Assembly: GCA_020809705.1 (NCBI GenBank) | Contig: CP085827.1 | Location: forward strand, 6,386,001 to 6,450,000 | Origin: Calonectria ilicicola | Taxonomy: Eukaryota; Ascomycota; Sordariomycetes; Hypocreales; Nectriaceae | Direction: 5' to 3' | DNA length: 64,000 bases | Shown here: piece by piece, positions 59,201 through 64,000 of the stretch | Numbering within the stretch: the stretch's first letter is position 1 | Layout: the number at the start of each line of letters is the position of its first letter | Made by a program: the position numbers and the translations under genes | Notes under the pieces: model-generated | Told to the model about the DNA's origin: nothing | Databases searched by the model: none | What the model saw: only the letters and a program-made list of their open reading frames with translations

Positions 59201-62200
59201 TCAACTATGCTATGCAAGTTGACAAAACAGCAGCCATCACTTATTGGACAACACAGTTGACTGGGGCTCATCGTACTCCCTTTCCTCGCACCTCCCTTAC
59301 CAATCTGAAACCCACCTGCCGTGTGATGAGAATAAGTACACCATTCCCAGATTTTATGAGCAGCTCAATTACCAAGGCCACTATCCTACGTGCTGCTTGG
59401 GCTATTTTGCTGTCGCGCTACTCTGATTCAGATGATGTCTGCTTTGGCACAACGGTTTCTGGTCGCCAAGCACCTTTATCTGCCGTGGATAGCATGCCTG
59501 GTCCAACTATTGCTACTGTTCCGATACGAATCAAGCTGGAAAAGAAAGATACGCTCTTAGACTTTCTGCAAACTGTTCAGCAACAGGCTTCAGATATGGT
59601 TGCATATGAACAGTTCGGTCTCAGGAATATCGCCAATGCTTGTCCAGAAGCCAAGGAAGCATGCGACTTTTCAAGTTTGCTCGTAATCCAACCTACACAG
59701 ACATCACTCTCAGATGCCGCCCCAGAAGAGGCAATATTCTCTTCTATGAGCTCCGACATGTATAATAAAGACCAATCATTGGACGGTTACTTCAGCTACC
59801 CTCTTGTAGCCCAGTGTCTGATCCTTGACGACCGTGTCGATTTGGAATTTATTTATAATTCAGGTGTCATATCTGAGAAAATTCTGAAGGCATTCTCTTA
59901 TCAATTTGAACATGTCGTTAGTCAGCTATGCAAACAGCCTGATACTCTTGTTGGGGACATGAATATCGCTAGCCCCTGGGACATACAGCAAGTAATACAG
60001 TGGAACCAAACTAATGATGAACTTACAATAATGGATAACTGTATCCATCAGCTTTTTGTAGAGCAGGCACAGCTAAGGCCTCAAGATATCGCCGTTGCTG
60101 CATGGGATAAACAATTCACCTACGACGAATTGAATAAGGCCTCAAATCGAGTCTCTCACCTTCTCATCAATGGTTTCGGTGTCACTCCAGGAGATCTAAT
60201 ACACGTCTGTTTTGAGAAATCTGCCTGGTTTGTTGTTGCTATCCTAGCTATCAATAAAGCAGGTGGGGCCTGGGTCCCCCTTGATCCATCTCATCCTGCC
60301 TCCCGGCATAAACAGATCATCCAACAAACTGGTGGCAAGATCACAGTGGCCTCACCAACTCACGCTGCTGCTTGTTCTGAATTAGTACCATATGTCATTG
60401 AACTCTCTACATCCTTGGATAAGAAACTCGAGAAACGATCGAAGAGATTAAGCATGCGCCCGCCAGCTGGTTATGTGTCTCCCACTGATGCTGCATATGT
60501 CCTTTTTACTTCTGGTACTACCGGAGTTCCAAAGGGTGTCGTCATGGAGCACAGGTCTGTCTGTACCAGTCAGGTAGCAATCAGCAAAAGGTTAGATATG
60601 CGGCCAGGTGTCAGAATCTTGCAGTTTTCTGCCTATGTGTTTGATGTGTCTGTCGGCGAGATGATTGGTGCCCTTATCTCAGGTGCTTGTGTTTGTATTC
60701 CTTCCGATTTCGATCGGATGAACAACTTGAAGGGATTTATTCATAGCATGAATGTCAATTGGGCCTTTCTAACGCCAACTTTTGCACGCACCATCAAACC
60801 ACACGAGGTTCCGAACCTCGAGGTTGTTGTCTTAGCCGGTGAAGCCGTCAATCAAGACGTCTTCGAGATGTGGTATGGAAATGTCCGTCTTGTGAATGGA
60901 TGGGGTCCTGCAGAGACATGTGTTTTCAGCAGTCTTCACGAGTGGACTTGCTCCAATGCTTCCTCAACTACAATCGGCCGTCCAGTTGGGGGCTACCTTT
61001 GGATTGTAGACCCGGATGATCCCCAAAAACTCGCCCCAACCGGCTGTGTTGGTGAGATTGTCATGCAAGGTCCAACTTTGCTACGTGAATATCTTCACGA
61101 CCCTACACAGACCGCAAACGTCATGGTGTCCTCGCCCCCGGACTGGGCAGTAAACTCCCAATCCGCAGATTGGAATCGATTCTACAGAACTGGTGACCTA
61201 GGGTACTACAACTCCGATGGCACAGTGGAGTACGTCGGTCGCAAGGATACACAAGTCAAGATCCGCGGGCTCCGTATTGAACTAGGCGAAGTGGAACATC
61301 ATATCCGCACCCTTTTGAAAGGCGTCAGGCAAGTAGCTGTTGATGTTGTCAAGACCGAGCGTGCAGCCGTTCTGGTCGCCTATATCTCTTACAGCGACAA
61401 CAATAATATCCTTGATTCCAACGCTGCCCAGCCTTTTATGCCTCTTACTCCGGAATTAGAAGATCAGGTTAGGGCAACGGTCAGTCAACTCAGCGTATTA
61501 CTACCTCAATACATGATCCCCACAATGTTTATCCCATGTAAATATCTGTCATTCACTACATCGGGGAAATTGGACAGAAAAGGGCTTCATTCTATGGTAG
61601 CTGCATTAACAGCTAATGAGATTGCATCCTACGCACTCAACAAAAGCACACACCGACCGCCAGAAACCGAAATGGAAATCAAGCTTCAGAAACTCTGGGC
61701 AAATATTCTACAAATTCCTGCGAATAGCATCGGTCGGGATGATAGCTTTTTGGCCCTTGGCGGTGATTCGATTTTCGCTATTCAATTAGTGACTTTAGCT
61801 GACGAGCATGGCATTTCCCTCACTGTCGCTTCCATCTTCGAAAACCCTATACTGGTAAATGTTGCCGCAGCTGCCTCTCTCAAGGAAGGAGAAGAATTTA
61901 ATGCAGAATCCTGGGCTCTAATTCCCAGTAACATTCGTTCTGAAGTCGTTCAAGAAGCTATCAGGCAATGTCAGGTCCACCCAGACCGAATACAAGATGC
62001 GTTCCCATGCACGCCACTTCAAGATAGATTACTTGCTTTTGCAATAAAGCAACCGGGCTGTCACTTCACACGCTTAATTTTCGAACTCCGTCCAGACATT
62101 AACTTCGTTCAATTCAAGACCGCTCTAAGAGCTACTGTTTCAGCATGTACCAATTTACGAACACGCATCATTTTCTCAAAACATGGCGCGATGCAGATCG

Positions 62201-63237
62201 TGCTAGATGAGAGAGCCAGCTGGCGACGAGTGAAAGGATTCTCGCTTGCTGATGTCTTAAATATGCCGAGACCCAATATTGGTTATGGAACCCCCTTATC
62301 ATTTTTCACAATTGTTTCTAACAATGCTCACAACCATTTGATATGGGATCTACATCATTCTATATATGATGGGAGCACAATGCAATTAGTGTCCGACATC
62401 CTCCAGGCGACATATAATGGTCAAGAGCATTTCGACCCCGTTCCGTTCAGAAATTATATCAACTACACTCTCTCAACTGATTCAGATGCTGCCCAGCATT
62501 TCTGGATGTCCCAATTGGAAGGTGCCAACACAACCAAGTTCCCTGATACCAGCCTCGCAAAATATAAGAAAAGATCACTCCATGTAGTGACCCGCGAGAT
62601 GCAAATTCATAGGCCACCAATATCCAGTATCACACTGCCAAGCTTGCTGCGAGCTGCCTGGGCATTTGTTGTGGCTAAATACCTCAAAACTAACGATGTT
62701 GTCTTTGGGTATCTTCTCTCTGGACGTGATGCTCCTGTTTCGGGAATTCAAAAAATCATTGGACCTACACATTCAAATGTTCCTTGTCGCATTCGCATAG
62801 ACAGCGCCGCGACGATCGCTGAGTACTTGATGAGCGTACAAGAACAGTCCAATGCCATGATTTCTTTTAGTCATACGGGCTTGCAAAATATTTCCAGCTT
62901 CAACGACACAACTCAAAAAGCCTGTGACTTCCAGCACATGTTGATCACTCAACCATCACCAAAGGTGAAAGACGATCCTACAGCGCCGTTCCATCTTGTC
63001 GACAATGAGTCGTTAGGAATTAATAATGGAAATGATGATTACGAAATTTACCCACTTGTCATTCAATGTTTGGTAGGAGACGATGGGCATATTACAGTCT
63101 TTCTGAAATATAATGCACAGTTTGTTACACCAGAGCAGGTTGATTGGTTGGGCAAACAATTTGAGTGTGTGGCCGCACAACTAGCTGCTCAAGACGCAAG
63201 TCAACCTCTCTGGGCAATCAAGCTTACCGGCGTCTAG
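53250..63237 (+). CDS. nonribosomal peptide synthetase (NRPS2): (A-T-C)x3, starts with an A domain
   Basis: The long frame from about 53361 has no ATG near its start (53416 is TTG). A short first exon 53250-53293 (MSTEYDTSSTSDDSH), a 67 bp intron (GTATAC donor, GCTAAC branch, CAG acceptor at 53360) and exon 2 (53361-63237) join in frame to 3,306 aa. The first 30 residues hold nine Asp and one Glu. Then SSIGDWDLEQAIEFN, the normal C-to-A linker, leads straight into A7; there is no C domain before it. Three A-T-C units follow, with GGDS in each T domain and HHAVFDG, HHSIFDG and HHSIYDG in the C domains. No thioesterase or reductase follows the last C. NRPS2 most likely accepts the chain from NRPS1 C6 and finishes it, with the last C releasing or cyclising the peptide (family knowledge: fungal terminal C domains). 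Confidence 0.93.
53361..56710 (+). other. NRPS2 module 7 (A7-T7-C7)
   Basis: A7 core LFTSGSTGVPKGFV near 53950; hand-read code D-L-G-F-L-T-G-V-F, the same as A4. T7 VGGDSITAV near 55217; C7 HHAVFDGWS near 55828. A7 is the acceptor partner that NRPS1 C6 lacks in cis. Confidence 0.87.
56711..59965 (+). other. NRPS2 module 8 (A8-T8-C8)
   Basis: A8 core LFTSGSTGTPKGLV near 57228; hand-read code D-I-G-Y-L-S-A-V-W with AAWGPAETCVW. The GEFIGRD stretch replaces the usual GEAVGRD. T8 IGGDSITAI near 58490; C8 HHSIFDGWS near 59096. Confidence 0.87.
59966..63237 (+). other. NRPS2 module 9 (A9-T9) and terminal C domain
   Basis: A9 core LFTSGTTGVPKGVV near 60505; hand-read code D-V-G-F-V-A-G-V-F. T9 LGGDSIFAI near 61757. 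The last C (62000-63200) is clearly divergent: DAFPCTPLQDRLLAF, LHHSIYDGSTMQL near 62353, GYLLSGRDAPVSG. It keeps the HH-x3-DG catalytic motif but lacks the WS that follows in the internal C domains, as expected for a terminal, product-releasing C domain. Confidence 0.87.
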
Positions 63238-63691
63238 TTTATAGATTTCAGTTTTTAAAGTCTCCTTATCTTATAGCTTATGTAGTTTAATAGTATCTGT
63301 TTTGAACATAAGATTGTACCCTGGTCGTCTAATCGGAGCTGCTCGAAAAGAAAAAAATATTGGCCGCTACCCTAAATTTTGTAGAATTCCGGGAAAATAT
63401 CACACGCGTCACACACTTGTCACCTCCCATAGACTTCCATTCGTGGTGATGACTTCACTTGACTCTCTACCTGTAATACAAATCACTCAGGAAACAGTCA
63501 TTATTCTTTGCGAATATGGGCTGTTAACCTTGACAAAAGTACCTGCAGCCTCAAGCTGGAACCCCCTCACTCGCCCATTTTCTGTTAGTCTCCATAACGC
63601 AAGTGTCACATGCAAGGTGATAAACAGTCGGTCAGATTAGGTACCTTAGTTTGTTACAGGGGTGGCCAGGTCCGGTCAGGTCAGTCACGGC
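63238..63691. other. NRPS2 3' region
   Basis: AT-rich for the first 60 bases after the stop (possible 3' UTR), then ordinary spacer. A 112-residue frame at 63302-63640 shows no recognisable features. Confidence 0.45.
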
Positions 63692-63698
63692 TATAAAA
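63692..63698 (+). promoter_or_regulatory. TATA box-like element
   Basis: TATAAAA about 75 bp before an ATG at 63774, a spacing usual for fungal promoters. It supports a gene starting at the right edge. Confidence 0.4.
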
Positions 63699-63773
63699 AC
63701 GCGATTGTTCCTCAGGCTTTAACAACACTGAAGGCATCACACGCATCAGGAATATTTTCTCGGAATTCGGTTT

Positions 63774-64000
63774 ATGATTTCCTTCGTGACCTCATCTGAC
63801 TTGGAGCCCTTTCTGCGTTACGACGCCTATAATCAACATTTTCGACCTCACATGTTACATCTAGACGGATCGCCCCCGCGGTCTCGTGAATTGAAGATTT
63901 TTACTCAGGTCAAGGAGGATGAACCTACATGCAAAACATTAAAAAGTCACGTCACAAACCTGGGGGTGCCCGTTCTATTCAGCCTAGAAGGGGTCTCTCC
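63774..64000 (+). CDS. possible partial gene running off the right edge
   Basis: An ATG at 63774 opens a frame of 75 codons with no stop before the window ends (begins MISFVTSSDLEPFLRYDAY). It lies behind a TATA-like element. No family is recognised. A 227-base open frame can occur by chance, so support is modest. Confidence 0.35.
   Translation, partial: MISFVTSSDLEPFLRYDAYNQHFRPHMLHLDGSPPRSRELKIFTQVKEDEPTCKTLKSHVTNLGVPVLFSLEGVS

Noticed and set aside
1..64000. CRISPR array, rRNA genes or complete tRNA genes
   Set aside because: None seen; the window has eukaryotic gene structure throughout.

Overview
The window reads as a nuclear contig from a filamentous ascomycete (Pezizomycotina; an Eurotiales-like relative is my best guess). 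Evidence: many 45-90 bp introns with GTAAGT/GTATGT-type donors and CTAAC-type branch sites, Zn2Cys6 regulators, a PTH11-type rhodopsin-domain protein, fungal MFS carriers and fungal-type multimodular NRPSs. Most genes had to be assembled from exons; each splice model given here closes in frame.

Left part (1-25 kb) is a mixed accessory/metabolic region: an NmrA-like protein cut by the left edge, a broken Myb/SANT-like ORF, a seven-exon TIM-barrel sugar isomerase/epimerase-like gene, a nine-exon glutathione-independent formaldehyde dehydrogenase-like MDR enzyme, an MFS sugar transporter, a Zn2Cys6 regulator, a rhodopsin-domain membrane protein, a SnoaL-like protein, a monocarboxylate-type MFS carrier, a second Zn2Cys6 regulator (UPC2-like), a foldback/repeat-bounded segment and a DJ-1/PfpI protein. 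The isomerase, dehydrogenase, sugar carrier and first regulator could be a small carbon-catabolism group (inference).

At 25.8-28.5 kb a short-chain dehydrogenase pseudogene with several stops leads into AT-rich DNA.

The right part (28.5-63.2 kb) is dominated by two giant, divergently transcribed NRPS genes that share a 2.4 kb promoter. NRPS1 (minus strand, about 7,421 aa, one intron near the 5' end) reads: A-domain stub, T, half an epimerization domain, C, then six A-T-C modules, ending in a C domain with no A after it. NRPS2 (plus strand, about 3,306 aa, a short hidden first exon) starts directly with an A domain and has three A-T-C modules. The end of NRPS1 and the start of NRPS2 fall at the same point of the C-A linker, so together they look like one nine-A-domain assembly line cut in two and re-oriented. 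NRPS1 ends in a lysine/arginine-rich tail and NRPS2 begins with an aspartate-rich tail, which suggests a charge-based docking pair. No thioesterase, reductase or functional epimerase is seen; release is probably by the last C domain. The shared promoter holds a four-unit 9-bp-spaced CGG array and a perfect CCG-N5-CGG palindrome, both candidate Zn2Cys6 sites. The right edge has a TATA box and an open frame that runs off the window.
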